A stretch of 22,709 nucleotides of DNA from Porphyra umbilicalis (Eukaryota > Rhodophyta > Bangiophyceae > Bangiales > Bangiaceae), in assembly GCA_002049455.2 (NCBI GenBank), contig KV919324.1, forward strand, positions 1 through 22,709. The letters run 5' to 3'. The position numbers were made by a program, and so were the translations under genes. Each line of letters begins with the position of its first letter. Position 1 is the first letter of the stretch. Shown here in pieces: positions 1-9,480 of the stretch. The notes beneath the pieces were generated by a model. It searched no databases and was not told where the DNA came from. It worked only from the letters and a program-made list of their open reading frames with translations.

Positions 1-1382
1 GCGCGGCGGCAACGCCGGCGGTGGGGTCGGACCGCCGCGGCGGCGCGTGGCCGCTCCACGACGGGGTGCCCGCCGCGCCCGAGAGGGCGGGTGGGCGCCC
101 GCCGCCGCTGCTTTGCGCGCGGGGCGCCGACGCCGGCGAGGGGGCGGGCGGCACGCCCGCCCCCGGGGGCGCCTGCTCCTCCGACATGGTGGGGGGGGGA
201 GGAGAAGGTGGAGTCCGTCGTGTGGGGGGCCGGCGGAGGGAGGAGGCGCCGAGCAACGGACCGGGCGCGGCGACCGCCCCCGCGCGGGCGCCGCCGACGG
301 GGTGGATGTGCGCACGACCGTGACGATGAAGCGTCGAGGCGCCGTGCCCGTGGCGGCCCGCCGCCCACCGTGCGCCGGCGGGTGGCCTTTGGCGGCGGCG
401 GCGGCGGCACGTCGCGCGGGCGTGGCGCCTGGCAACGCCGTCACGCGGCCGCGGCCATGGCACGGGCAGGCGGGCGGCGTCGCCGCCACGGGGAGGGGGG
501 GGGGGAGGGGCGCCCCTGCCGCGCGGTGAGGAGCGCAACTGCGGGCGCCCCGCCGGTCGGGACGGCCGACGGGCGGCCGACGGCCGCGCATGAGCTGCTG
601 CTCATGCGGGCGGCGACGCGGGGCGCGCGCGCCGACGCCGCGCGCGCGGCCGTTTTGCCGGCGCATCTGGAATTGGCGGATGGGTGACGGGCTGGGGGCC
701 CCGCCGGTACTGTCGGCGGGCGCGCGCGCCTGCCCGGTCGACGGCCGCTTTGCCAACGTCTGGGGGGGGGGGCCGCCCGACGCTTGCCGGGCTGGCACTG
801 GCGGCGGCAGGCAGGGACCGCCTCAGCGGGCGGCTGTCGCCACGCTTGTCCACGCGGCGGGCGCTGCCGCGCGCTCCGGGCGTCTGCCCGTGCCCGTCGC
901 GGCTTTGCATTCAAGCCCAGAGCAGACTGCGGGAGTAGGCGGGCGTCGCCTCGCAGACGTGCGGGGCCACAGGCGGAAGCAGAGACGGCCATCGCGACCA
1001 TGGACAATTGAACAAGCACGTGTGTGCCAACCACGCGCGCCACGGTCACGGCCATGCGTGCGCCCACAGTCCCTCTGTTTGCTACACCATTCTATCCTTG
1101 GTTCTGATCACCTTCTCCACCTCCTCATGCCCCATCGGCGCCCACCCCTCCTTTGTATCGACGGCGGCACTATGCCAGGGCGACAAAGATTCCGTTCTAT
1201 ACAGGCCTCGCGGAGGCCGCCACACACCCAAAGATTGCAGCTCGTACCCAACACCGCAACCGCAGCCGCCGCTCACCGGCCCCCCAGGTCCACGCACCCC
1301 AACAGCATCGACGCACCGCCAGCTGCAGCTGCCACCGTCGCCGTCCTCCCGCACAACCACTGCCTCACCATGCCCCGCCGCT
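1..1382. other. GC-rich region without a supported gene
   Basis: Positions 1-700 are extremely GC-rich, so stops are rare in every frame and long open frames on both strands carry little meaning. One forward stretch (about 260-470, frame of position 2) reads like ordinary protein around DGVDVRTTVTMKRR and could be the end of a gene entering from the left, but it is interrupted by a G run near 190-200 and I cannot support it. A perfect 9-bp inverted repeat lies at 587-608. From about 1000 to 1382 composition is more balanced. That stretch probably holds the downstream flank of the minus-strand secreted-protein gene. Confidence 0.5.
587..608. repeat. Perfect 9-bp inverted repeat with 4-nt loop
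   Basis: The arms CGCATGAGC and GCTCATGCG flank the loop TGCT. As DNA or RNA this would fold into a compact hairpin. No gene end is identifiable nearby, so a terminator role is not claimed. Chance occurrence in GC-rich sequence is possible. Confidence 0.5.
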
Positions 1383-1946
1383 CTACACCCACTCCATGTC
1401 CAGCGGCTCGACCAGCTCCCGCGGCTTGTCCAACCACCCGCACGGGCACACGCCAGTGCCGAGCGCCCGCCCGCGCAAAGCCACGGTACACGTCAGCGCC
1501 GTCCGCAGCTGCCGCTTGCGGCACATGGTCGCGCCCGCCCTTGGTGCGGTGCACACCCAGCGGGAGTCGCACGTGTGCATGCGGCAAAAGCCGCGGCCGA
1601 CGTCGGTAATGCACACGCCGCCGGGGGGGAGGACCTCGCACGGACAGGTGTCGGCGTCTTGGGTGTGGACGCCGGGCGCCAGGGTCGCGCCTGCGGAGAG
1701 GGGGTGTGGGACGCCCGTGGGGACGGAGGAGAGGGCGGCGGGGGAAGGCGGGGGGGCAGAAAAGCGGGTGACGGGGGCAGAGAAGCGGGCAGGGGGGGGG
1801 ACCACCACCGGTGGACGGTGGAGGATGACGCCCGCCTCTGCCACGGGGGCGGCGACGCCCAGGGCGGTAGCAAGTGCCAGCAGGGAGAGCACCAGGTTGC
1901 GACGAGGGAAGATGGGGGCGGCGAGGTTGCCTGCGAGGAGGGCCAT
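1383..1946 (-). CDS. Secreted cysteine-rich protein (187 aa), unknown function
   Basis: The frame starts at an ATG at 1946 and ends at a TAG at 1383. Residues 1-38 form a typical signal peptide: two arginines at 15-16, a hydrophobic core from about 17 to 34, and a likely cleavage after AEA at 36-38. Residues 40-95 are Pro/Ala/Ser-rich with a small internal repeat (ARFSAP, then TRFSAP), like a flexible linker. Residues 101-169 carry all ten cysteines (101, 103, 112, 121, 126, 132, 142, 153, 167, 169), starting and ending with CPC. An even cysteine number behind a signal peptide suggests five disulfides in an extracellular or wall-associated domain. I do not recognise the family. The gene appears single-exon, but splicing cannot be excluded. 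No neighbouring gene suggests a pathway. Confidence 0.62.
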   Translation of the reverse strand: MALLAGNLAAPIFPRRNLVLSLLALATALGVAAPVAEAGVILHRPPVVVPPPARFSAPVTRFSAPPPSPAALSSVPTGVPHPLSAGATLAPGVHTQDADTCPCEVLPPGGVCITDVGRGFCRMHTCDSRWVCTAPRAGATMCRKRQLRTALTCTVALRGRALGTGVCPCGWLDKPRELVEPLDMEWV

Positions 1947-2703
1947 AGGGGCGAGAAGGTGGTGGTCGCAGATGGAGGTTGGTAGTACAGGTGGACGCGA
2001 CTATCGCAACAAGCGGTCGCGATGGCGGCGTCGGTAGCGCACGCGCAACCGCAAGTGGGTCGAGTGGAGGCGGGTGAACCGGTGGGCGTTGTGGGTTGCT
2101 GTGCAGGCCTTGCCGTCGACCATTACCGCCGCTGTCGCGCGCCTCTTATTGCGTCTTTGACGACGGCGCGGGCGCGCCGGAGGCGGGAACATGTTCGCCG
2201 GGCATACAGGGTGGGCCCAACGACCGGCAAGGGCGGCCGAGAGCGGTAACCACATCATGCCGACATTGCCTCCCTTCAGGGCCGGACCCAAGTGCACCGC
2301 TAGGTCTCTGACAGTGGTACCGCGAACGCTGCCCTTTGCTGAGGCGCACTGTCACCGAGTGCAGCAGAGTGCAGCGTCATGTCGTCATCAGAGGGGGCGG
2401 GGGCGTACTGGGGGGTCTGTCGGCTTGCACGGCCCCGGCGCCGTCGTCATGCCCAATTCGCCTTGCTGGTGCCAACGGCGGCTGCTCCGCCGTGCACGTC
2501 AGCCTTGGCGGCAGGTGCGCAGGTGTGGTCGGCCTGCTGGGCAATTCACCTCGAGCGAAAGCGCTCAATCATCCTCACATCCACTTGCGTACTGAAGAGT
2601 CCAGGGAGTTGGGGTTGAGCAGGACGCTCGAAGTGCCGTTCAGTCATTCGTTGCAGTCCGCAGACAGATGTAGGCACTGGTTTTCAACAGTGGGCAAAAA
2701 GAA
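1947..2703. other. Intergenic region upstream of the secreted-protein gene
   Basis: This stretch should contain the promoter and 5' UTR of the minus-strand gene starting at 1946. I see no clear TATA box or other recognisable element. Short open frames on both strands have no motifs and fit chance in GC-rich DNA. Confidence 0.4.
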
Positions 2704-2727
2704 ACTGAAAGCGCGTACGCGAAAACA

Positions 2728-2736
2728 CCCTGGCCT
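2728..2736. repeat. CCCTGGCCT near the left end of repeat copy A
   Basis: The reverse complement AGGCCAGGG occurs just past the right end of the unit at 16412-16420 and just past the Harbinger right end at 15138-15146. The same 9-mer is at 15175-15183 in copy B. This may be a remnant terminal inverted repeat of the duplicated unit, or chance. Confidence 0.4.
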
Positions 2737-3117
2737 GGAGTTGTGCTGTGATCGAAGACAATCTATACGAGTAAGTTCTGGAGCATTATTTACATAGACT
2801 TGAAGCATGCCGCGTCGCGCTTCACTTGGCACGTGGTTATATTTTTCATGCACTGCATTGGTTTTTATTTTTATGTCATTGCGGGCGTCCACGGGCAGGC
2901 GCGCGCGCCAGAGCCGTCCGCCCCGGAGCGCGCCGGCCCCCCACCCAGGCGACGCCATGCTTGCGACAGTCCCAAGCCACGCACGGCTCGCCGACAGCCT
3001 CACCCCCCCCAGACCACCGGCCTCACACCCACGTCCGCCTCCGCCGCCGCTACCGCGCAGTCCACCCGCCCCCTGGGGCAAACGCCACGCCACTCCCGCC
3101 CCCTCGTCCATGATGGC

Positions 3118-3143
3118 TAGGCTTGTTGCCAGTAGCAAGCCTA
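3118..3143. repeat. Hairpin with 8-bp stem, conserved in both repeat copies
   Basis: TAGGCTTG and CAAGCCTA flank a 10-nt loop, TTGCCAGTAG. The same structure occurs in copy B at about 15560-15587. The duplication is recent, so its presence in both copies does not itself show selection. Confidence 0.5.
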
Positions 3144-3963
3144 TCGCAGCAGGGGGCGCGGGCGCAGGGTCCGCCGCCGCCGCCGTAGGGGCTGCCACCG
3201 GCTAGCCAGCGGCGTCTTCACCCCTCCCCCCCTCCAGCCCCACGGCCCCTCAACCCCTCCACAGCCCCCCGAACGTACCCCCCTGTCCTTTCTCCTCCCC
3301 CCACGACGTACCGCGCGGTCAGTTGTGCGACATCCCGCACGGCCGGATCCGCCACCGCGACACCACCACCCCCTCGCACGGGCCACACGCACGACGCCGC
3401 CCTCTCCTCGTCACAGGTCCGCGCACAGAACCACGCGGGCAGCTGCGTCACGCCACTCGCGACTGCCCGCTTCAGTCACTGCGCGCCACGGTCACACCAC
3501 ATTCCACGACTCTCGGCCGTCCCCGATCTTGGCCCTCTCCTGCGCGTTCAAAAATTTGAAGAACAAAAACACCGTCCAGAGCATCTCAGGGGCACGTTTC
3601 ACCAATTACGTATTCAATTCCTCACCCGACGCGGTCATATGCAGCACGCATCCTCGTTTCCAGCTCGTCTGAAGCACAGACCCCCCGTTTCAAGCCATCT
3701 GAACGAGAAAAAAACCCTCTTTCTACATGGTTGGACCTCACAAACGCCCAACGTACGGCCATCGTGCAAAAATACATGTACGGATAGTGTGCAAGTTGAC
3801 GCTTCTGACCATGTCGGACTCAACGTACGGCGACGTCCGCCCGAGCCGTACGAGGTCTCACCGCGTGCACCCCGCTTTTTCGCAAGTACTCCCGCAACGT
3901 GCACTAGCTCGGAAAAAAATTAGAATGGGGGCCCCTATGCGCATGTTGGATAGTACCCTGTCC

Positions 3964-3966
3964 TAA
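3964..3966. repeat. Left target-site duplication (TAA)
   Basis: TAA directly precedes the left terminal inverted repeat and is repeated directly after the right one at 15135-15137. A 3-bp TWA duplication is the PIF/Harbinger hallmark. The unoccupied version, with one TAA between the same flanks (CCCTGTCC and AGGCCAGGGGA), is at 16409-16411. Confidence 0.93.
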
Positions 3967-3992
3967 GAGCGGTACCAACAACGTTCCGCATC
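3967..3992 (+). repeat. Left terminal inverted repeat of Harbinger (26 bp)
   Basis: It begins GAGCGGTACCAACAACGT and ends TCCGCATC. The right end, read on the opposite strand, is identical except for lacking one T (25 bp). This is the expected binding and cleavage site for the transposase. Confidence 0.93.
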
Positions 3993-4007
3993 CACAAAAT
4001 ATGGGCC

Positions 4008-4032
4008 CACGTGTCCCACGTGGCCCCACGTG
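4008..4032. promoter_or_regulatory. Three CACGTG palindromes in the left subterminal region
   Basis: CACGTG occurs at 4008-4013, 4017-4022 and 4027-4032, spaced 9 and 10 bp, so the three sites lie on nearly the same helical face 16-40 bp inside the left inverted repeat. Further single copies lie at 4331, 13888, 14546 and 14707. Subterminal palindromes are known binding sites of the Harbinger Myb-like partner in other systems. That this cluster does the same job here is inference. Host bHLH/bZIP factors also bind this core. Confidence 0.45.
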
Positions 4033-4983
4033 GGGCTCTATGTGGAAAATCGCAGCCTGAGTGATCACCGACAACGTCAGAGAGCCGGATCTGTCCACAA
4101 AGGCACCAGAAACGATTTAGAAGATTGGGATAAGTCCAACCGGATAACAGGCGGGGGGTACGGAAGCGTTCGCGAATGCCGGCGCGTTCTCCACATAGAA
4201 GGCCGATATGTGGATCCCGAGCGCCCGTTCGCGACTATGTCGAGAAGTTTGACATGAATCTGAGTGCTGTCATGGACGGAACGAAGCCAAACGAAGCCAA
4301 ACGACGCTCAATGATGACCGCGATCGTGGCCACGTGTGGCGTCGTTTGATCGCACAGCGTGATTTGATCCGGCGCGGGGGCCAGCGAGAGGTGACTGAAT
4401 GACCGGTCACGCGCAGTATGACCAAGCCCAGGTCATCTATCATTTCGCGTGGGGCACGAATCTCGAACAGGTCGCTTTGTGCTGCCATGTGGCGGCTTCC
4501 TCGACCCCTGCCGCGTGTCTTCAACGGCCTCTATCTCGGTGGGTCACATTGAAAACGTACGTTGCCTGACACCGCGTCTCGCGAGGCCAAAAGAGAGACG
4601 TGGACGCACAAAACAGGTCGCATGCGCTGTGGGCCGCGCACCTTCGGAGTGGACCTGATATGACTGCGTCACGGCCCTCTGGGGACCGGTTGTGCTCAGC
4701 ACACTGGGCTGTGTCCACGCACGGATTATTTGTGGAGCCGCGCCGCGCCACGCGTCATGTGGGCGTGCGATGCCGGGCCCCGCACTGTTGGCGGACCAGC
4801 CACCGGGTGCCTGGGGCCGGTGGTGATGCCTGCACCCCCACCAGCATGCCTGATTTGGGGGGGGGGGCGGCAGCAGCAGCGTCTGGCGACTGTTTTTTAT
4901 ATGCCGTGCGCCGGGCCCGTCCGCATGACACGCACCGCAGCCGCCCACCGCCCCCCGCCCCCGCCCGCCGCCGCGCATTGCCG

Positions 4984-5222
4984 CCCACCGACCGACGTCG
5001 TGCCCACCGTCGTGCGCCACCGTCGTGCGCCACTGTCGTGCGCCACCGTCGTCACGCCCATCTTCTTTGCGGTAGCTCGACGCGCACCGCCGCGCACCGC
5101 CGCCCACCGCCGCCCACCGCTGCCCACTGCCACCCACCGACCAACGTCGTGCCCACCGTCGTGCGCCACCGTCGTGCGCCACCGTCGTGACACCCATCTT
5201 TGTCGCAGTAGCATTTGCTCGG
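4984..5222. repeat. Direct duplication (149-bp offset) built on a 13-bp tandem
   Basis: Two similar segments, about 4984-5079 and 5133-5222, each contain runs of a 13-bp unit (CACCGTCGTGCGC), four-fold in the first and three-fold in the second, and each ends in a CCCATCTT...GTAGC tail. The second ends about 20 bp before the transposase ATG. The array is therefore in the promoter or 5' UTR and could vary in copy number between elements. Confidence 0.75.
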
Positions 5223-5243
5223 CCAACGTGTGGCCGACAGGCC

Positions 5244-6692
5244 ATGGACGAGGCAGGTGAGGACGAGCTGGAGCTTGCGGCGGTTCTGGGCGCACGAGCT
5301 TGCTTTGGAGCGCGCCGTGCACGGCTAGCCGTATGTGCTGGTCATGTGCGCAAACGTGCGGGGGGCTCTCGACGCGGGCGCCGACCTAATCGGCAGCGTG
5401 ATTTTGACCTGGGTGCGTTTGCCATTCTGCGTGACTATTTCGGTGTAGACGGGCGGCCGCCTGTGTACGGCGAGGACGAGTTTGAGGACCGTTTCCGGAT
5501 GCCGCGTCCAGTTTTCAACCGCTTGTTCCGTGCCATCCACGACCAGCCGTTCTGGAGGCGTAGTGTCAACGCTACCGGCCGCCCGCAGGCTCATGCCATC
5601 CAGAAGGTGGCGGCTGCCTTGCGAGTGCTGGGGTACGGCGAGTCGTTGGATCGCGCGGATGAGTACTGCCGCCTCTCCCGCTCTACCATTGACGACGCCA
5701 CTCACCACCTCACGGAGTTCATCATCGACAAGTGGGAGTCGACGTACCTTCGTCGCCCGACGGACGTGGAGCTGGAGCACATTCTGACGCGAAATGCGGC
5801 CCGCGGTATGCCGGGCTGTATGGGCTCCATCGACTGCACACATTGGCAGTGGCACAAGTGCCCAAAGGCCCTTGGCGGGCAGTACCTGGACCGCAAAGGT
5901 AGGCGCTCTGTCGTTATTGAGACAGTATGTGATGAGGACCTGTATATCTGGCATTTGTTTGTTGGCTGTCCTGGGGCGTACAACGACATGAACGTGCTGG
6001 CATCGTCTCCGCTGATGCTTGACGTGAACGCGGGTGCTTGGCCACCAAGGAAGTACAAGTACACACTGAACGGCCGCTCTCGTCGCTTGCTCTTTTACGC
6101 GGCCGATGCGGGCTACCCTCGGTATGCTTTGTTTGCTCTCCCGCACCCGAAGCCTGACGGTCCCAAACTGCTGGTGTACAATCGCCTCCAGGAGGCGGTG
6201 CGCAAGGATGCAGAACGTCTTTACGCGGTATGGTGGTCACAGTGGTTCATCATGAAGTATCCGGCCCGATACATGTCGGTTTTACGCCTGATCAAGACGG
6301 CCAAGGCAACTGCCATCCTGCACAACATGGCCGTCGAGCACAAGCGGCATGGCTTCATTGCTGCAGTGCGCGGGAGCGCTGCCGCGGCCGACGGCGGCTC
6401 ACGTACTGGCGACGGGCAATCGGCGGCCTTCACCAAGGATGCGGGGCCGCAACAAGATTGTGTGTGGGGCGAGGCGGTGGCCGCCGCGACAACCCATGAG
6501 CCCGAGGCTGCAGACGACGGTCGAGGTCCTATCGTGGGGTCAGCGAGGTACATGCACATGGCCGAGGCCGAGGCCAAGAACACCGACCGTCACTTGTCGT
6601 TGCTCAACGACTTGTCGGAGCACGTTTGGGCAGACCGCGGTAGACTGCTAGCGCCCTATGTACGCTTGCCGCTGACTGGGGCACACGAGTGA
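5244..6692 (+). CDS. PIF/Harbinger DDE transposase (482 aa)
   Basis: This nuclear enzyme should cut the element at its inverted repeats and insert it at TWA sites. The start is the ATG at 5244 (context GCCATGG). The open frame extends to 5187 but without an upstream ATG. Residues 1-60 are acidic then basic. About 75-175 form the helical N-terminal region seen in plant Harbinger transposases (DRFRMPRPVF at about 82-91, then a helix-turn-helix-like stretch ending SRSTIDDA). The RNase H-like catalytic core follows: D197 in MGSIDCTHW, D248 in AYNDMNV, D288 in AADAGYP and E324 in RKDAERLYAVWW. D288 and E324 are separated by 35 residues, as in the DD35E signature, so D197/D288/E324 is the likely triad, with D248 conserved. 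ILHNMAVEH closes the core at about 358-366. The C-terminal ~110 residues are divergent. No stop or frameshift interrupts it. It faces the Myb-like gene convergently. Confidence 0.95.
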   Translation: MDEAGEDELELAAVLGARACFGARRARLAVCAGHVRKRAGGSRRGRRPNRQRDFDLGAFAILRDYFGVDGRPPVYGEDEFEDRFRMPRPVFNRLFRAIHDQPFWRRSVNATGRPQAHAIQKVAAALRVLGYGESLDRADEYCRLSRSTIDDATHHLTEFIIDKWESTYLRRPTDVELEHILTRNAARGMPGCMGSIDCTHWQWHKCPKALGGQYLDRKGRRSVVIETVCDEDLYIWHLFVGCPGAYNDMNVLASSPLMLDVNAGAWPPRKYKYTLNGRSRRLLFYAADAGYPRYALFALPHPKPDGPKLLVYNRLQEAVRKDAERLYAVWWSQWFIMKYPARYMSVLRLIKTAKATAILHNMAVEHKRHGFIAAVRGSAAAADGGSRTGDGQSAAFTKDAGPQQDCVWGEAVAAATTHEPEAADDGRGPIVGSARYMHMAEAEAKNTDRHLSLLNDLSEHVWADRGRLLAPYVRLPLTGAHE

Positions 6693-7227
6693 GGTTGCTG
6701 GGGGCTGAGGTGTGTATGACCACGCCGAGCTGTGAAGCAAAGGTTTTTTTTCCCGCTAGTCGGGTTTTTTCCCCTTGGACATGCTTGTTGTCCCTCATCG
6801 TCCAGTTCTCTGAGTGGGGGGGGTAGACTGCCAACAATGTGTGCCTCTCAAGCCCCTGGCTCACCTCTCTCCAGGCCTACGAGACGTCGGCAGGTGCTGT
6901 TCATGCCTCCCAGAGGCAGCTAGCCATGGTCACTGGAACTCGGCGCGCAGGCAGAGCGTGTTCTGCAAATATGAAACAGCTGTGCGCCAAAGGACTCTGA
7001 GACTCTGTACAAATGTGTTATTATTATTTTATATATAAATGATGTGATGCGAGTGGTGCCGCCTACCGCGAGTGGCGCCGCCTCCCGCCGCCGCTCTCGC
7101 AGCTAGCAAGATGCAACAGACAGCGCATGGAAGGACGGCGTAGGTCTTGAGACACTGCCGTGGTGAGGAGAGAGCCAGACCCACACCCCCCTACCCCTCT
7201 TCCCGCACCCCCTGCCAACGACACCGC
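6693..7227. other. 3' flank of the transposase gene
   Basis: The transposase terminates at 6692. An AT-rich patch at about 7017-7043 (TTATTATTATTTTATATATA) is the most obvious candidate for 3'-end formation. A short tandem (GCGAGTGG(T/C)GCCGCCT, about 7049-7085) precedes the satellite. No gene is seen. Confidence 0.4.
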
Positions 7228-9480
7228 GACACTGCGACAGCACGGAACCCGCCGCCCCCAAAGCCCCCACCGACGACACATGCCGACGCCCCAAACGCTG
7301 CGACCGACGACACTCGCCGCCGTCGCCGAAGCCGCCGCCAAAACTGGCCGCCGCCGCCCTCAACGCCCAAACCGACAACGCACGCCGCCGCCCCAAACGC
7401 GACCACCGTCAGGGCCAGCCGCCTCCCCCAGCGCCGCCGCCGACAGCACTCGACGCCGCCGCCAACGCCGTCACATGCAGCGGCCGCCGCCGCCCTCAAC
7501 GCCCAAACCGACAACGCACGCCGCCACCCCCAACGAGACCACCGTCAGGGACAGCCGCCGCCCTCAGCCCTCGCCGCCGCCGCCACCGCCGCCACCTGCA
7601 ACGGCCGCCGCCGCCAACACCGCCACCTGGAACGGCCGCCGCCCCCCCCAAGGCTTCCACCGAGACCCCACGCCGCTGCCCCTAACACCACCACCTACAA
7701 GGCCAGCCGCCGCCCCCAGCGCCGCCGCCGACATCACTCGCCGCCGCCGCCACCGCCGCCACATGCAACGGCCGCCGCCGTCCTCAACGCCCAAACAGAA
7801 AACGCACGCCGCCGCCCCCACCGCGACCACCGTCAGGGCCAGCCGCCACCCCCAGCGCCACCGCCGACAGCACTCGCCGCCGCCGCCACCGCCGCAACAT
7901 GCAACGGCCGACGTCGCCGAAAAAGACCTCACTGACGATGCCCGCCACCGCCCCCAACGCAACAACCGATAAGGCCAGCCGCCGCACCGAGCGCCGCCGC
8001 CGACAGCCCTCGCCGCCGCCGCCAACGCCGCCACCTGCAACGGCCGCCGACTCGCCCAATGTCCCCACCGAGAACTTACGCTGCCGCCCCCAACGCCAGC
8101 ACCGACAAGGCCAGCCGCCCCACCCAGCGCCGCCGCCGACAGCACTTGACGCCGCCGCCAACGCCGCCACCTGCAACGGCCGCCGCCCCCCTGAAGGCCC
8201 CCACCGAGAACGCACGCCGCCGCCCCCAACGCCACCATCGACAAGGCCAGCCGCCGCACCCAGCGCCGCCGCCGGCAGCCCTCGCCGCCGCCGCCAGCGC
8301 CACCACCTGCAACGGCCGCCGTCGCCGCCAACGCCCTCACTGACGACGCACACCGCCGCCCCCAACGAGACCACCGTCAGGGACAGCCGACGCCCCCAGC
8401 GCCACCGCCGTCAGCACTCGCCGCCGCCGCCAACGTCGCCACTCCAACCAGCCGGCGCCGCCCTCAAAGCCCAAACCGACACCCCAAACAGAAAACGCAC
8501 GCCGCCGCCCCCACCGCGACCACCGTCAGGGCCAGCCGCCGCCCCCAGCGTCGCCGCCGACATCACTCGCCGCCGCCGCCACCGCCGCCACATGCAACGG
8601 CCGCCGCCGTCCTCAACGCCCAAACAGAAAACGCACGCCGCCGCCCCCACCGCGACCACCGTCAGGGCCAGCCGCCGCCCCCAGCGCCGCCGCCGACAGC
8701 ACTCGCCGCCGCCGCCACCGCCACAACATGCAACGGCCGCCTTCGCCAAAAACGCCCTCACTGACGACGCCCGCCGCCACCTCCAACGCAACAACCGATA
8801 AGGCCAGCCGCCGCACCGAGCGCCGCCGCCGACAGCCCTCGCCGCCGCCGCCAACGCAGCCACCTGCAACGGCCGCCGACTCGCCCAATGTCCCCACCGA
8901 AAGCGCACGCCGCGTCCCCCAACGTGACCACCGTCAGGGCCAGCCGCCGCCCCCAGCGCCGCCGCCGACAGCACTCGACGCCGCCGCCAACGCCGCCACC
9001 TGCAACGGCCGCCGCCCCCCCCAAGGCCCCCACCGAAAGCACACGCCGCGTCCCCCAACGCGACCACCATCAGGGCCAGCCGCCGCCCCCAACGCCGCCG
9101 CCGACAGTACGCGCCGCCGCCGCCAACGTCGCCATCTGCAACGGCCGCCGCCCCCCCCAAGGCCCCGACCGAGAACGCACGCCGCCGCCCCCAACGCCAC
9201 CATTGACAAGGCCAGCCGCCGCACCCAGCGCCCCCGCCGGCAGCCCTCGCCGCCGCCGCCAACGCCACCACCTGCAACGGCCGCCGTCGCCGCCAACGCC
9301 CTCACTGACGACGCACGCCGCCGCCCCCAGCGCCGCCACCGACGACGGACGCCACCTCCTCCAACGCTACCACCAGGGCCCCCAGCGCCGCCACCGACGA
9401 CGGACGCCACCTCCTCCAACGCTGCCACCAGAGACGAACGCTGGCAAACTCAGCACCACAGAAGACGCACGGTGGCAAGC
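7228..9480. repeat. Satellite array with 136-bp monomers inside Harbinger
   Basis: A landmark (AGGGCCAGCC or AAGGCCAGCC, one variant AGGGACAGCC) starts at 7411, 7547, 7689, 7835, 7971, 8107, 8243, 8379, 8528, 8664, 8800, 8936, 9072 and 9208. Ten of 13 intervals are exactly 136 bp; the others are 142, 146 and 149. Segments 829 bp apart (about 7700-8080 and 8530-8910) match better than adjacent monomers, giving a higher-order repeat of six monomers, one of them 13 bp longer. Monomers combine CCG-triplet stretches with unique parts (for example ACATGCAACGG). The plus strand is C-rich and almost free of stops in all frames. Because 136 is not a multiple of three, each monomer changes frame, so a constant protein repeat cannot be encoded. 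A smaller 55-bp repeat ends the array. Confidence 0.88.
9329..9440. repeat. 55-bp tandem repeat at the right edge of the satellite
   Basis: A unit starting AGCGCCGCCACCGACGACGG occurs at 9329 and again at 9384, with nearly identical following sequence. A degenerate continuation contains CGCTGCCACCAGAGACGAAC. It looks derived from the satellite monomer by local re-amplification. Confidence 0.7.

Larger units (their letters stand above)
2704..3966. repeat. Direct repeat copy A (1,263 bp), left flank of the Harbinger element
   Basis: This unit recurs at 15151-16411 in the same orientation. By eye the copies differ by about ten substitutions and one 2-bp indel (CACACCCAC in A, CACCCAC in B near 3026/15470), roughly 99% identity. 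Open frames inside are short. The longest minus-strand one lacks an ATG at its open end and loses frame in copy B through the 2-bp indel, so a coding role is unlikely. Copy A stops exactly at the TAA where the Harbinger element is inserted. Its left junction follows unrelated sequence (GGGCAAAAAGAA). Both copies hold an 8-bp hairpin (TAGGCTTG/CAAGCCTA, 3118-3143 in A). The unit is best read as half of a tandem duplication. It does not start TG or end CA, so it is not a typical LTR. Confidence 0.9.
3993..5243. other. Left subterminal and 5' region of the Harbinger element
   Basis: This noncoding stretch lies between the left inverted repeat and the transposase start. It contains the CACGTG cluster, a short 11-bp tandem (CGAAGCCAAA repeated near 4283-4303), a G run at 4858-4866 and a 149-bp-offset duplication just before the gene. 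It should include the transposase promoter. I see no convincing TATA box. Open frames here lack motifs. Confidence 0.55.

Noticed and set aside
47..529. Forward frame as the 3' end of a gene entering from the left.
   Set aside because: A short stretch looks protein-like, but G runs interrupt it and no domain is recognisable. It is mentioned only as a possibility.
590..1609. Forward open frame of 339 codons.
   Set aside because: The translation is Arg/Ala/Pro-rich and motif-free, and it overlaps the better-supported minus-strand secreted-protein gene.
2644..3198. Minus-strand open frame in repeat copy A (184 codons).
   Set aside because: It lacks an ATG at its open end, and the 2-bp indel breaks the frame in copy B. 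No motif is seen.
5187..5243. Transposase start at 5187.
   Set aside because: The codon there is GTG and lies in the upstream 13-bp repeat array. The ATG at 5244 has a strong context (GCCATGG) and is preferred.
7228..9480. A CRISPR array.
   Set aside because: Monomers are contiguous similar 136-bp units without alternating short repeats and unique spacers, in a eukaryotic transposon.
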